Source: an uncultured Piscinibacter sp. (lineage in GTDB: Bacteria; Pseudomonadota; Gammaproteobacteria; Burkholderiales; Burkholderiaceae_C). From it: DNA of 64,000 nt. The position numbers and the translations under genes were made by a program. The notes below the pieces were generated by a model that saw only the letters and a program-made list of their open reading frames with translations, ran no database searches and had not been told where the DNA came from. The DNA lies in NCBI RefSeq assembly GCF_937952055.1, contig NZ_CALFYO010000021.1, positions 310,001 through 374,000 on the forward strand, given 5' to 3'. Shown here in pieces: positions 34,189 through 42,061 of this stretch. Within the stretch, counting starts at the first letter, position 1. Each line of letters starts with the position of its first letter.

Positions 34189-35595
34189 TCAGCGGAACCA
34201 GATGAAGGTCATCACGACGAACAGCGGCAGCAGGATCCCGCAGGACCATGCCATGTAGCCGAAGAAGCTCGGCATGCGGATGCCGCGGTCCTCGGCGATC
34301 GCCTTGACCATGAAGTTGGGCGCGTTGCCGATGTAGGTGTTGGCGCCCATGAACACCGAGCCGGCGGACACCGCGGCCAGGGTCGAGGCGAGCGTCGTCA
34401 TCAGCACCTGCGGGTCGCCGCCGGCCAGGTTGAAGAACACCAGGTAGGTCGGCGCGTTGTCGAGGAAGGAACTGAGCACGCCGCTGAACCAGAAGTAGGC
34501 CCAGGGCAGCGGCTGTCCGTCGGCACCGGTGACGGCACGCGTGACCGCCGCGAACGCGCCGGCCTCGCCGGCCTTGAGCATCGCCAGCACCGGGATCATG
34601 GTCAGGAAGATGCCGATGAACAGCTTGGCCACTTCCTGCATCGGCGCCCACGAGAACTGGTTGGCGTCGCGCACCCCCTTGGGTGTGATCGCCAGCGAGA
34701 CGAAGGTGACCACGATCAGGCCGGCGTCGCGCACCAGCTGCTGCAACTCCACCGGCGTGCCGAACACGTCGAAGGAGACGCCTGGCTTCCAGGTGCCGCT
34801 CATCAGCACCAGCGCCACCACCGCCAGCAGCGGCAGGAAGTTGATCGCGCCGTCCAGGCCGATGCGCGGCGTGTCCGGCGTCGGGTCCTTGGGCAGCACG
34901 CCTTCCTTGCGGTACCAGTGGCGGTCGATGAAAAAGAACAGCGTGAGCAGCGTGCCGACGAGGAACAGCGTCTCGGGGAAGATGTGCTGCATCGTCCAGA
35001 AGAAGTCCACGCCCTTGAGGAAGCCAAGGAACAGCGGCGGGTCGCCCAGCGGCGTGAGCGAGCCGCCTGCATTGCTGACGATGAAGATGAAGAACACGAT
35101 CACGTGCACGACATGCTTGCGGTTGTCGTTGGCGCGGATCAGCGGGCGAATCAGCAGCATCGAGGCGCCGGTCGTGCCCATCAGGCTGGCGAACACGGCG
35201 CCGATCGCCATCAGGCCGGTGTTCAGCGCCGGACTGCCGTGCAGATTGCCGCGGATGTAGATGCCGCCGGCGGCGGTGAATAGCGCGGTGAGCAGGATGA
35301 TGAAGGGGATGTACTCCGCCAGCAGCGCGTGCGCCAGCGCGCCACCGGCCGCTCCCGCACCGAAGAACAGCGCATAGGGCAGCATGAATGCAAGCGCCCA
35401 GCCGCCGGCGATCTTGCCGAAGTGGTGATGCCAGACTCGCGGTGCGGCCAGCGGCATGACGGCGATCGACAGCAGCATGCCCGCGAAGGGGATCCCCCAC
35501 CAGGCGGCGAGCGCGGCACCGTCGACCTCGGCGGCGGCTGCGCTGCCGCTGGCGAGCAGCAGCGCCGCGAGCGCGACCAGACGGTGCGCGCTCAT
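34189..35595 (-). CDS. Sodium/proton antiporter of the NhaD/citrate-transporter-like superfamily
   Basis: 468 residues from ATG 35595, which follows the nitroreductase stop with a four-base overlap. A signal-like N-terminus (LVALAALLLASGSAAAA) is followed by about twelve membrane helices with conserved polar turns GTTGASMLLIRPLI, SNAGGSLTPLGDPPLFLG and LDNAPTYLVFFNLAGG, characteristic of the ion-transporter superfamily annotated as sodium:proton antiporters. The ion specificity is by family only. Confidence 0.85.
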   Translation of the reverse strand: MSAHRLVALAALLLASGSAAAAEVDGAALAAWWGIPFAGMLLSIAVMPLAAPRVWHHHFGKIAGGWALAFMLPYALFFGAGAAGGALAHALLAEYIPFIILLTALFTAAGGIYIRGNLHGSPALNTGLMAIGAVFASLMGTTGASMLLIRPLIRANDNRKHVVHVIVFFIFIVSNAGGSLTPLGDPPLFLGFLKGVDFFWTMQHIFPETLFLVGTLLTLFFFIDRHWYRKEGVLPKDPTPDTPRIGLDGAINFLPLLAVVALVLMSGTWKPGVSFDVFGTPVELQQLVRDAGLIVVTFVSLAITPKGVRDANQFSWAPMQEVAKLFIGIFLTMIPVLAMLKAGEAGAFAAVTRAVTGADGQPLPWAYFWFSGVLSSFLDNAPTYLVFFNLAGGDPQVLMTTLASTLAAVSAGSVFMGANTYIGNAPNFMVKAIAEDRGIRMPSFFGYMAWSCGILLPLFVVMTFIWFR

Positions 35596-36290
35596 GCGTG
35601 GAACCTCGTGAAGGCTTCCATCGGTTCGCGCTCGGTGACGAGGCGGTTCTCCACCTTGTCGGGATCGGCGAATCCGAGCGACATGCCGCACACCACCATC
35701 TCGTCCGGCGCGAGGCCCAGCTGCGCCTCGATGATGCGGTGGAACTGCGTGAACGCCGCCTGCGGACAGGTGTCCAGGCCGCGCGCGCGCGCCGCGACCA
35801 TGATGTTCTGAAGGAACATGCCGTAGTCCAGCCAGCTGCCCTGCTGCATGACGCGGTCGATGGTGAAGATCAGCCCGACCGGCGCGTCGAAGAAGCGGTA
35901 GTTGCGACCATGCTGATCGTGCATGCGCGCCTTGTCGGTCTTGCCGATGCCGAGCAGCCCGTACAGGTCCCAGCCGACCTTGCGGCGGCGGTCGATGTAG
36001 GGCGGGCGCCACTCGGTCGGGTAGTAGGCGTACTGCTCGACGTGCTGCGCGCGCTCGGCGGGATCGTCGTAGGCGGCCTTGATCGCCGCGCTGAGACGCT
36101 CCTTCGCCGCGCCGGTGAGCACGTGCACCTTCCATGGCTGCGTGTTCGTTCCCGAGGGCGCGCGCGAGGCGACGCGCAGGATGTCCTCGATCGTTCCCCG
36201 CGGCACCGGCGTGGGCAGGAAGGCGCGGATCGCACGGCGCGAGGTGATGGCGTCGTCGACGGCGCGGATGGCGGAGGCGGTGTCGGTCAT
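35592..36290 (-). CDS. Nitroreductase-family flavoprotein
   Basis: 232 residues. FMN-binding nitroreductase fold with SRRAIRAFLPTPVPRGTIEDIL, the SGTNTQPWKVHVL active-site segment, GSWLDYGMFLQNIMVAARARGLDT and CGMSLGFADPD near the end. NAD(P)H-dependent reduction of nitro compounds or quinones is the family activity; the natural substrate is unknown. It overlaps both neighbours by four bases, so the operon is translationally coupled. Confidence 0.88.
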   Translation of the reverse strand: MTDTASAIRAVDDAITSRRAIRAFLPTPVPRGTIEDILRVASRAPSGTNTQPWKVHVLTGAAKERLSAAIKAAYDDPAERAQHVEQYAYYPTEWRPPYIDRRRKVGWDLYGLLGIGKTDKARMHDQHGRNYRFFDAPVGLIFTIDRVMQQGSWLDYGMFLQNIMVAARARGLDTCPQAAFTQFHRIIEAQLGLAPDEMVVCGMSLGFADPDKVENRLVTEREPMEAFTRFHA

Positions 36291-36730
36291 GCGGTGGCGA
36301 TCAGGGGTTGCAGGGCGGCGCGCAAGGCGTCGGGGAGTTCGACCGGGCGCCTAGTCGCCCGGTCGACGTAGACGTGGATGAAGTGGCCGGCGGCGGCCGT
36401 CTCAGGCGCGCCTTGCGCGAACAGGCCGACCTCGTAGCGCACCGAGCTGCGCCCCAGGTGGGCGACGCGCAAGCCGGCTTCGACCTTCTGTGGGAAGGCC
36501 AGAGAGGCGAAGTAGTTGCAGCGCGTCTCGATCACCAGTCCGATCACCGTACCGGCATGGATGTCGAGCGCTCCGGCCTCGATCAGGTAGCCGTTCACGG
36601 CAGTGTCGAACCAACCGTAGTAGACGACGTTGTTGACGTGGCCGTAGGTGTCGTTGTCGGCCCAGCGTGTCTGGATCGGCATGAAGTGGCGGTAGGCGCC
36701 GCGCGGCTCGGGGTGCGGTCGGTGGCTCAT
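36287..36730 (-). CDS. Hot-dog fold acyl-CoA thioesterase (4HBT family)
   Basis: 147 residues from ATG 36730. The 4-hydroxybenzoyl-CoA thioesterase signature RWADNDTYGHVNNVVYYGWFDTAVNGYL carries the catalytic Asp, followed by VIETRCNYFASLAFPQKVEAGLRV. Likely hydrolyses acyl-CoA or acyl-ACP esters in the cytoplasm. The start overlaps the deacetylase stop by four bases and its stop overlaps the nitroreductase start by four bases. Confidence 0.88.
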   Translation of the reverse strand: MSHRPHPEPRGAYRHFMPIQTRWADNDTYGHVNNVVYYGWFDTAVNGYLIEAGALDIHAGTVIGLVIETRCNYFASLAFPQKVEAGLRVAHLGRSSVRYEVGLFAQGAPETAAAGHFIHVYVDRATRRPVELPDALRAALQPLIATA

Positions 36731-37674
36731 GGACACGCATTGTTCCATTGCCGCCAGCTGGCCAGCGCCTCCTGCAGCGTGCGCTGCTGGATGGCCACCG
36801 TGACACCGATGTCGTGGCCATAGCCACCGGCCATGCTCAGTGCCACCGGGATGCGCCGCGCGCGGCAGGCGGCGAGGACCCGCCGGTCGCGCTCGGCCAA
36901 GCCGGCGGCGCTGAGCTTGAGGCGGCCGAGGCGGTCGCCTTCGTGCGGGTCGGCGCCGGCCAGGTAGAAGACCAGGCCCGGCAGGACGGCGCGATGGCGC
37001 GCCCACAATTCCTCCAGGGCGGCGTCCAGCGCCGCTAGGTAGGGCCCGTCGGTGCAGCCGTCGGGCAGTTCGACGTCGAGGTCGCTCGCCTCCTTGCGGA
37101 ACGGGAAGTTCTTCGCGCCGTGCAGCGACAGCGTGAACACCGTCGGGTCGTCGCGGAAGATCGACGCGGTGCCGTTGCCCTGGTGCACGTCGAGGTCGAT
37201 GACGGCGATACGCAGTCCGCCCGCGCCACTCGAACGCCGCGAGCGGTGCCACTCGGCCTGCATCAGACGGGCGGCCACGGCGGCGTCGTTGAAGACGCAG
37301 AAGCCGCCGCCCTTGTCGGCACTGGCGTGGTGGGTGCCGCCGGCGAGGTTGGCGGCCACACCTTCGGCCAGCGCGGCACGCGCCGCGGCAATGGTCGCCC
37401 CCACCGAGCGGCGGGAGCGCTCGACCATGCGTTCGCTCCACGGAAAGCCGATCTCGCGCTGCATCGCCGCCGGCAGCGTGCCCTCGAACACCGCATTGAT
37501 GTATGACGGGTCGTGGGCGAGCGCGAGTTCGCCTTCGCTGGCAGGCTCCGCCGGGCGCATCCGGATGCCGGGCTCGCCCTCGAGGCATTCGCGCAACAGA
37601 CGGTACTTCGGCATCGGGAAGCGATGCCCCGGCGGCAGCGGCAGCACGAAATGGTCGGAGTGGAAGGCTTGCAT
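36727..37674 (-). CDS. Histone deacetylase-superfamily hydrolase
   Basis: 315 residues, the compact bacterial form. The zinc and catalytic residues of the superfamily are visible: GGTHHASADKGGGFCVFNDAA with the paired His, VIDLDVHQGNGTASIF with metal-ligand Asp and His, and the late Asp in YLAGADPHEGDRLG. Bacterial members deacetylate small molecules such as acetylpolyamines or acetoin-related substrates; the target here is unknown. First gene of the overlapping five-gene operon, with 180 bases upstream shared with the divergent phasin gene. Confidence 0.88.
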   Translation of the reverse strand: MQAFHSDHFVLPLPPGHRFPMPKYRLLRECLEGEPGIRMRPAEPASEGELALAHDPSYINAVFEGTLPAAMQREIGFPWSERMVERSRRSVGATIAAARAALAEGVAANLAGGTHHASADKGGGFCVFNDAAVAARLMQAEWHRSRRSSGAGGLRIAVIDLDVHQGNGTASIFRDDPTVFTLSLHGAKNFPFRKEASDLDVELPDGCTDGPYLAALDAALEELWARHRAVLPGLVFYLAGADPHEGDRLGRLKLSAAGLAERDRRVLAACRARRIPVALSMAGGYGHDIGVTVAIQQRTLQEALASWRQWNNACP

Positions 37675-37746
37675 GGGGCCGGGCGATTCTGCCGTGGGGC
37701 GCCGGCATGCGCTTGCCCTAGAGAAACCCCACTAAGTTTGATGCAG

Positions 37747-37825
37747 TGCAGCAAAACCACTTGCAGTCTGGCCGGTCAGGCATATACTTCCGACCATGCT
37801 GCAGCGCAACAATTCTGCAGCAAAC
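37747..37825 (+). promoter_or_regulatory. Three direct repeats upstream of the phasin gene, possible PhaR operators
   Basis: The motif TGCAGC followed by AAAAC, GCAAC or AAAC occurs three times, at 37747-37757, 37800-37810 and 37816-37825, within 110 bases of the phasin start. PhaR, the polyhydroxyalkanoate-responsive repressor, is known to control phasin promoters in betaproteobacteria and to bind TGCAGC/GCAA-rich sites. The assignment is inference from position and motif; a PhaR gene is not in the window. Confidence 0.45.
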
Positions 37826-37854
37826 CCTAGATTCACCCCTCAACGGAGACCTCC

Positions 37855-38415
37855 ATGTCGTTCCTGACCGCTGAACAAATGATTGCCGCCAACAAGGCCA
37901 ACGTCGAGACCCTCTTCGGCCTGACCAACAAGGCTTTCGAAGGTGTCGAGAAGCTCGTCGAGCTGAACATGCAGGTCGCCAAGGCCGCGCTGAGCGAAGC
38001 CGCCGACACCACCAAGGCCGCCCTGTCGGTGAAGGACGCCCAGGAGCTGTTCGCCCTGCAGGCCGGCCTGCTGCAACCGGCCGCCGAGAAGGCCGCTGCC
38101 TACAGCCGTCATCTGTACGACATCGCCGCGTCGACCAACGCCGAAGTGAGCAAGGTCGCCGAGGAAACGGCCGTCGATGCGCAGAAGAAGTTCATGTCCG
38201 TGGTCGATACCGCGGTGAAGAATGCCCCGGCCGGCACCGAAAATGCCGTCGCACTGGTGAAGTCGGCCGTCGCCGCCGCCAACAACGCCTACGAGAGCGT
38301 GCACAAGGCTGCCAAGCAGGCCGCCGAGGTCGCCGAAGCCAACTTCCAGGCGGTGACCTCCACCGCCGTCAAGGCCACCCAAGCCGCCACGCCGAAGGGC
38401 AAGCGCGCGGCCTGA
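37855..38415 (+). CDS. Phasin family protein
   Basis: 186 residues, mostly amphipathic helix and rich in Ala, Lys and Val. The phasin signature lies in the first 100 residues (FLTAEQMIAANKANVETLFGL, VEKLVELNMQVAKAAL, AQELFALQAGLLQPAAEKAAAY). The Lys/Ala-rich C-terminus (TPKGKRAA) is typical of PHA-granule proteins. It coats polyhydroxyalkanoate granules. Start has a good ribosome site (GGAGACCTCC). Followed by hairpins and a strong terminator at 38564-38590. The transposon inserted directly after that terminator. Confidence 0.92.
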   Translation: MSFLTAEQMIAANKANVETLFGLTNKAFEGVEKLVELNMQVAKAALSEAADTTKAALSVKDAQELFALQAGLLQPAAEKAAAYSRHLYDIAASTNAEVSKVAEETAVDAQKKFMSVVDTAVKNAPAGTENAVALVKSAVAAANNAYESVHKAAKQAAEVAEANFQAVTSTAVKATQAATPKGKRAA

Positions 38416-38499
38416 AGGTAGCCCCCGCGGGGGATCGGGCCGGTCTGCAAAGTTTTGTGGCCGGCTTGAACTAACCGGGGAGGGCTCGATCTAGCGAGA

Positions 38500-38520
38500 A
38501 CCGCAAGCTTGGCTTGCGGT
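38500..38520. other. Perfect hairpin downstream of the phasin gene
   Basis: 9-bp perfect stem ACCGCAAGC / GCTTGCGGT with a 3-base loop, followed by CTCCC rather than a T run. Could stabilise the 3' end of the phasin transcript or belong to a small RNA. No gene is seen in this 258-base gap. Confidence 0.5.
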
Positions 38521-38563
38521 CTCCCTGAAAGGTTGTCTCCTCGGTACCTCCAGGTACCTTCCA

Positions 38564-38590
38564 AGGCCCGGCTCTGCCGGGCCTCTTCTT
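38564..38590 (+). terminator. Rho-independent terminator of the phasin gene
   Basis: Stem AGGCCCGGC / GCCGGGCCT (9 bp, perfect) with loop TCT, followed by CTTCTT and then the T of the transposon target duplication. The insertion point begins immediately after this terminator. Confidence 0.85.
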
Positions 38591-38598
38591 TGGCGAGG
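38591..38598 (+). repeat. Left target-site duplication of the transposon
   Basis: TGGCGAGG, identical to bases 51943-51950. It sits directly outside the left inverted repeat. An exact 8-bp duplication is what IS1595-family transposases are known to make. Confidence 0.9.
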
Positions 38599-38623
38599 GG
38601 GTGATACGCCGAGCTTGAACCAG
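38599..38623 (+). repeat. Left terminal inverted repeat
   Basis: Reads GGGTGATACGCCGAG, then CT, then TGAACCAG. Its reverse complement recurs at 51918-51942 with GA in place of the central CT. It starts with GGG, directly after the target duplication. Confidence 0.92.
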
Positions 38624-38694
38624 ATTTGTAACGGAGCCGAGTTGGGGCGGTTCGGCGGATAAAAAGTGGCTGGTTGGGGTTGCTGTACCGGGCT

Positions 38695-39288
38695 ATGGTC
38701 GCCCCCAACCTCAACTACCAAGTCCGCCGCACACCGTCCCTTCTAGCCGGCCTCGTCGACAGGCGAGCCCGTGCTGACGGTCAGGTCCAGCGCCTCACCG
38801 CCATGCTGACAGACATCCGATTGGAGCTCGCCAAGGCGCTGGAGCACCGTGATGCCTGTGACGCCCTCATCAAGAGCTACTACGCCGGCGTAGAAGCCTC
38901 GGAGGTGCCTCCCATCAATGGCTGGATGGGTCGGTACGGCAAGCGCGGGGCGGTCGTGGCGGCCATCCGCGAGCTTCTGGCAGAGGCCGGCCCGACCGGT
39001 GTCACCACCAGCGAGGTCGGGGCGCACCTGGCCGGTCTTTTCGCCCTCGAATTCCCTACGCCCAAGGACCGCAAGAAGTGGATGCAGAACTCTGTGGCCA
39101 CGCGGCTGCGCGAACTGAAGGCTCAGGGAGAGGCTGAGCCGTTGCATGACGCTGGGGCCGAGCTGGGAAAGGTCGGCCGGTGGCGCTTGAAGCAGGCCAC
39201 GCCACAGACCGGCGCTTCGCTTCTGGCATTGGCGGAGGCGCGAGGCGTTCAAGTGGCGTTCACCGACGACGAGGGCACCTCGCCGTGA
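38695..39288 (+). CDS. Unknown small protein A of a tandem paralogous pair
   Basis: 197 residues from ATG 38695; a TTG 21 bases upstream is also in frame. Not recognised. It has an N-terminal coiled-coil-like helix (LLAGLVDRRARADGQVQRLTAML...ACDALIKSYY), a short linker, WMGRYGKRGAVVAAIRELLAEA, then a region resembling a winged helix (VTTSEVGAHLAGLF...SVATRLRELKAQGEAE). The same order is found in the next gene, so the pair arose by duplication. It lies at the left end of the transposon, 72 bases from the inverted repeat, pointing inward. An inverted repeat GGTTGGGG / CCCCAACC (38672-38679, 38703-38710) spans its start. DNA binding is a guess. Confidence 0.6.
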   Translation: MVAPNLNYQVRRTPSLLAGLVDRRARADGQVQRLTAMLTDIRLELAKALEHRDACDALIKSYYAGVEASEVPPINGWMGRYGKRGAVVAAIRELLAEAGPTGVTTSEVGAHLAGLFALEFPTPKDRKKWMQNSVATRLRELKAQGEAEPLHDAGAELGKVGRWRLKQATPQTGASLLALAEARGVQVAFTDDEGTSP

Positions 39289-39782
39289 GGACGCCCGCGA
39301 CGATGGTCAAAGTCCCGAGCTACCTCAAGGGGCTCGTCGAGACCCGTGCTCGCGCGGACGCCTACGTCCAACGCCTGGAGGCCGTCATCCGGGAGGCTGA
39401 GGAGCGTTTGGCCAAAGCCAAGGCAGAGCGGGAGGCGTGCGACACGCTCATCAGCGCCTACAACCCCAATCTGAGCCCCAACAGCATCGAGCCTATCCGT
39501 GCTTGGCGAGGTAAGTACGGTGGTCGTGGAGAGAAGGCACAGGCCATCCGCGAGTTCGTTCGGGCGGCGTACCCGGCCCCGGTGTCCACAGCCGAAGTGG
39601 CCTGGCACCTCACGCTGAAGTTCGAGATTGACTTTGTATCGCCTGAAGCACGTGAGGCGTGGAAGAAGACCTCGGTGCGCAACCCGCTGCGGCTCATGGC
39701 GCGACGTGGCGAGGTGGAGCGGCTTGAGCTTGAGGGCCTCGATGGGCTAGAGAAGTCAAGCTGGCGCTGGCTGCCAAAATAG
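39285..39782 (+). CDS. Unknown small protein B of a tandem paralogous pair
   Basis: Paralogue of the preceding gene: YLKGLVETRARADAYVQRLEAV, REACDTLISAYN, RGKYGGRGEKAQAIREFV, VSTAEVAWHLTLKF, KKTSVRNPLRLMARRGEVERLE. A GTG at 39285 overlaps the upstream stop (GTGA) and gives 165 residues; ATG 39303 gives 159. The overlap suggests translational coupling with protein A. Like A it has an N-terminal coiled coil and a possible C-terminal winged helix. Function unknown; its position beside the transposon end makes an end-binding or cargo role possible. Confidence 0.6.
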   Translation: MRTPATMVKVPSYLKGLVETRARADAYVQRLEAVIREAEERLAKAKAEREACDTLISAYNPNLSPNSIEPIRAWRGKYGGRGEKAQAIREFVRAAYPAPVSTAEVAWHLTLKFEIDFVSPEAREAWKKTSVRNPLRLMARRGEVERLELEGLDGLEKSSWRWLPK

Positions 39783-39889
39783 CCTGCGCTTTGGTCGCCG
39801 CGCGGAAGTGGCGCGGAGCGCCTTGGTCAGCGACCCATTCGACGCAAGAAGAAGAAGGACGGCATCTCTGCCGTCCTTCGTGAAGGTCA

Positions 39890-40669
39890 TCAGCCACGCC
39901 CGCCCATGCCGGACCGGGGCCTCGGCTGCGGGGGTGTCGGCACCGCCTGCTGGTCAAGCTGCTGCTCGAGTTGCCTGGCGCGCTCGATAATTTTTTGCAC
40001 CTGCCTTTCATCCAAGAGGTACTGCTTGTACTCGTTAACTGCATAGACGAAGAGCACACTTCCAGTTGCGGCGCGAGTGCCTTGTCCTGCGTTCTTGTTC
40101 AACATCCTCAGGTAGGCGTCAAGCTCCTCAAGCGTGAAGCCAGTACCCGGAACTTTGCCGTCCACAATGTTGAGGAGCAGGCTCACCAATGGCTTCTTCT
40201 TGGTTTCTCGCTCAAGAACCGCGTCCCAGTATGAAGCCACACCGAGCATCTTCAGGGGATGTGAAGTGCTGAAGGAGGTGATGGCACCGTAGAGGTGGGC
40301 AGTGCTTGCCTTTTCTATCCCAGACAGCATGAGTGCTCGGTCGCGGTCGAAAGGGGGAACCTCGCCGCCGACGGGCGCTGACTTCTTCTGGAACTTGGAC
40401 TGCTCTTGCGCCACTCCTTCGAGCCAGTCCACCTTGAGTTCAAAGATGAAGTACTCCTTCGGAAATAGCTTCGTGTCTTCGAGTTGAAGAAGCAGGTCGC
40501 CCACAGCGGGGTCGAACGGGTTGTGGCTCAGGTTGAGCGCTTCCATGTACCGCTTGTGCGAGTCTTTCTCTTCGCTGCGGGAGGTGGCGCAGGCGACCCA
40601 GCCAACGGCTTGGCAGAAGTAGCCGACGATTACGCTCTCATGCAGCTTCGCCCAGGTTTGCTCTTTCAT
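39890..40669 (-). CDS. Unknown 259-residue protein inside the transposon
   Basis: Not recognised. A soluble protein (no membrane segment) with a hydrophobic N-terminal third (ESVIVGYFCQAVGWVACATS), a central YFIFELKVDWLEGVAQEQSKF segment that faintly recalls nuclease folds but lacks a full PD-(D/E)xK set, and a charged helical C-terminus ending in a Gln/Pro-rich tail (LEQQLDQQAVPTPPQPRPRS). Lower GC content than the flanking chromosome. It lies 39 bases downstream of the transposase gene on the same strand, so may be on the same transcript. Confidence 0.55.
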   Translation of the reverse strand: MKEQTWAKLHESVIVGYFCQAVGWVACATSRSEEKDSHKRYMEALNLSHNPFDPAVGDLLLQLEDTKLFPKEYFIFELKVDWLEGVAQEQSKFQKKSAPVGGEVPPFDRDRALMLSGIEKASTAHLYGAITSFSTSHPLKMLGVASYWDAVLERETKKKPLVSLLLNIVDGKVPGTGFTLEELDAYLRMLNKNAGQGTRAATGSVLFVYAVNEYKQYLLDERQVQKIIERARQLEQQLDQQAVPTPPQPRPRSGMGGRG

Positions 40670-40708
40670 TTGGTTGATTTTGAAGTGTGACCTGATAGGT
40701 GTAGCACC

Positions 40709-42061
40709 TCATCGCGGCGGCCTGACGTCCATTTCCTGGCCGGGCTGCCGCTTCTTTGGCCCGCTGCTTGAGCCAACCACGCGACGCTCTGGTACCAGCT
40801 CTTCGAACTGCCGGTTCTGGCCGACCGTGTAGTTCTTCCAGTACTGCGACTCGCCCACGTTCATCGCCCAGAACAGCAGCTTGGCCGTCCGGTCCTTCGG
40901 CGTGACCCGCCGGTGGTCCTCTCGGAACGCGGTCTCGCACGCATAGTCGTGCAGGTACTTCGGCTCGATGTTCAGGTAGATGCCATGCTCGGCGCGGTCC
41001 TGGCGGGCGGTGAAGCTCTCGGCGAGGTTCACGTGCTGCCCTTCGGGCCCGACGAGTCGCTCGCTGTGGTTGACGGTCGCGTGCAGCCGGAACTCGCGCC
41101 CCAGCTTCTTGAAGGCAACGCCTTCGTCGGTCGAAAGCACGGACTCCGGGATGAGTACGTGCCGCTCCGCGAGATGCTCGACGACTTCCGGCGTCTCAGC
41201 CATACCCACGCCCACCTTTGTCCATGCCGAGCCATCGCCTGGATTGCCGGAGCGCCGCCTGAGCGTCACGACCATGCGCCGGTTGTACGGGAGCAGTTGG
41301 CCAGTGTTGGGGTCACGGACTGCCCCTTGACGCAGCAGCTCTGCTTCTGCGTCCTTGAGCGCCTGGCGCTCTGCGGGAGACAGCTTCTTCTTGGCCTGCT
41401 TAGCGTTGAACGCGTCGACGATGGACTGGGCCTTCGCTGCCTCTTCCTCGGGCGTCTTCGGCCGCTGTTGCGCCAGCGGCTTACCCCGCCTGCCGGCCGA
41501 GTCCTTGCCGGAGGCATGCGCGCCGTCAATCTCCACCACGCCCGCAATGAGCCCGGTGTTCTGTCCACGCACGAGGCCTTCGCGCAGCCGGGAGATGAGC
41601 GAGAACGTGCTGTTGTAGCTGACTGTCCCGACCATCTCGCGTAGCGTCAGCGCTGGAATCCCGGAGCTGCCGCAGGACCACAAGAAGGTCTCGACGTAGA
41701 CCGCTTGCAGGTCGCGCTGCGTGCCTTCCAGCAGCGTGTTGGTCGTGACATCGAAGTACTTCCGGCACGCGGTGTTCGCGCAACGCCAGTCCTCACGCCC
41801 TTCCGACCAGCTGTGTTCGTCGATGGTCCCGCAGTGCGGGCAAGGCATGAAGGTATGGCTGCCCCACCGAAGGCGCGCGAACTCGCGTCGCAGGCGTTGC
41901 TCGTCCCAGCGGTGCATGGTCGCCAGGTAGCCTTCGTCGATGGACCGTTTGGACGACCGGTAGCGTGCACCGGCCGAAGGCGCTCTGCGGACCGTCGTGC
42001 GACGACCGCGCGGAGGTGGCGTCGTGACGCCCGGCGACGCGATGGATGCTTCGGCGCTCAT
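40709..42061 (-). CDS. IS1595-family transposase, large and divergent
   Basis: 450 residues from ATG 42061, which overlaps the previous stop by four bases; the frame runs on to 42535 but that part overlaps another gene. Zinc ribbon: Cys74, Cys77, Cys94, Cys99 (CPHCG...RCANTACRKYF). DDE-type core of the IS1595/ISXO2 kind: Asp179 in VVEIDGAHASGK, Asp312 in LSTDEGVAF, then NHSERLV and HVNLAESFTARQDRAEHGIY with Asn345 and Glu348. Where most relatives have the final catalytic Lys or His I read Asp355 beside Arg356. An insert of about 100 charged residues (200-300) separates the first two Asp residues, making the protein longer than ordinary members, which are about 300. The 8-bp target duplication at the element's ends agrees with the family. 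Confidence 0.82.
   Translation of the reverse strand: MSAEASIASPGVTTPPPRGRRTTVRRAPSAGARYRSSKRSIDEGYLATMHRWDEQRLRREFARLRWGSHTFMPCPHCGTIDEHSWSEGREDWRCANTACRKYFDVTTNTLLEGTQRDLQAVYVETFLWSCGSSGIPALTLREMVGTVSYNSTFSLISRLREGLVRGQNTGLIAGVVEIDGAHASGKDSAGRRGKPLAQQRPKTPEEEAAKAQSIVDAFNAKQAKKKLSPAERQALKDAEAELLRQGAVRDPNTGQLLPYNRRMVVTLRRRSGNPGDGSAWTKVGVGMAETPEVVEHLAERHVLIPESVLSTDEGVAFKKLGREFRLHATVNHSERLVGPEGQHVNLAESFTARQDRAEHGIYLNIEPKYLHDYACETAFREDHRRVTPKDRTAKLLFWAMNVGESQYWKNYTVGQNRQFEELVPERRVVGSSSGPKKRQPGQEMDVRPPR

Noticed and set aside
38416..38460. GC palindrome CCCCCGCGGGGG after the phasin gene
   Set aside because: It is a short low-complexity palindrome of a type common in such genomes, without a T run, so I did not call it a terminator or repeat family.
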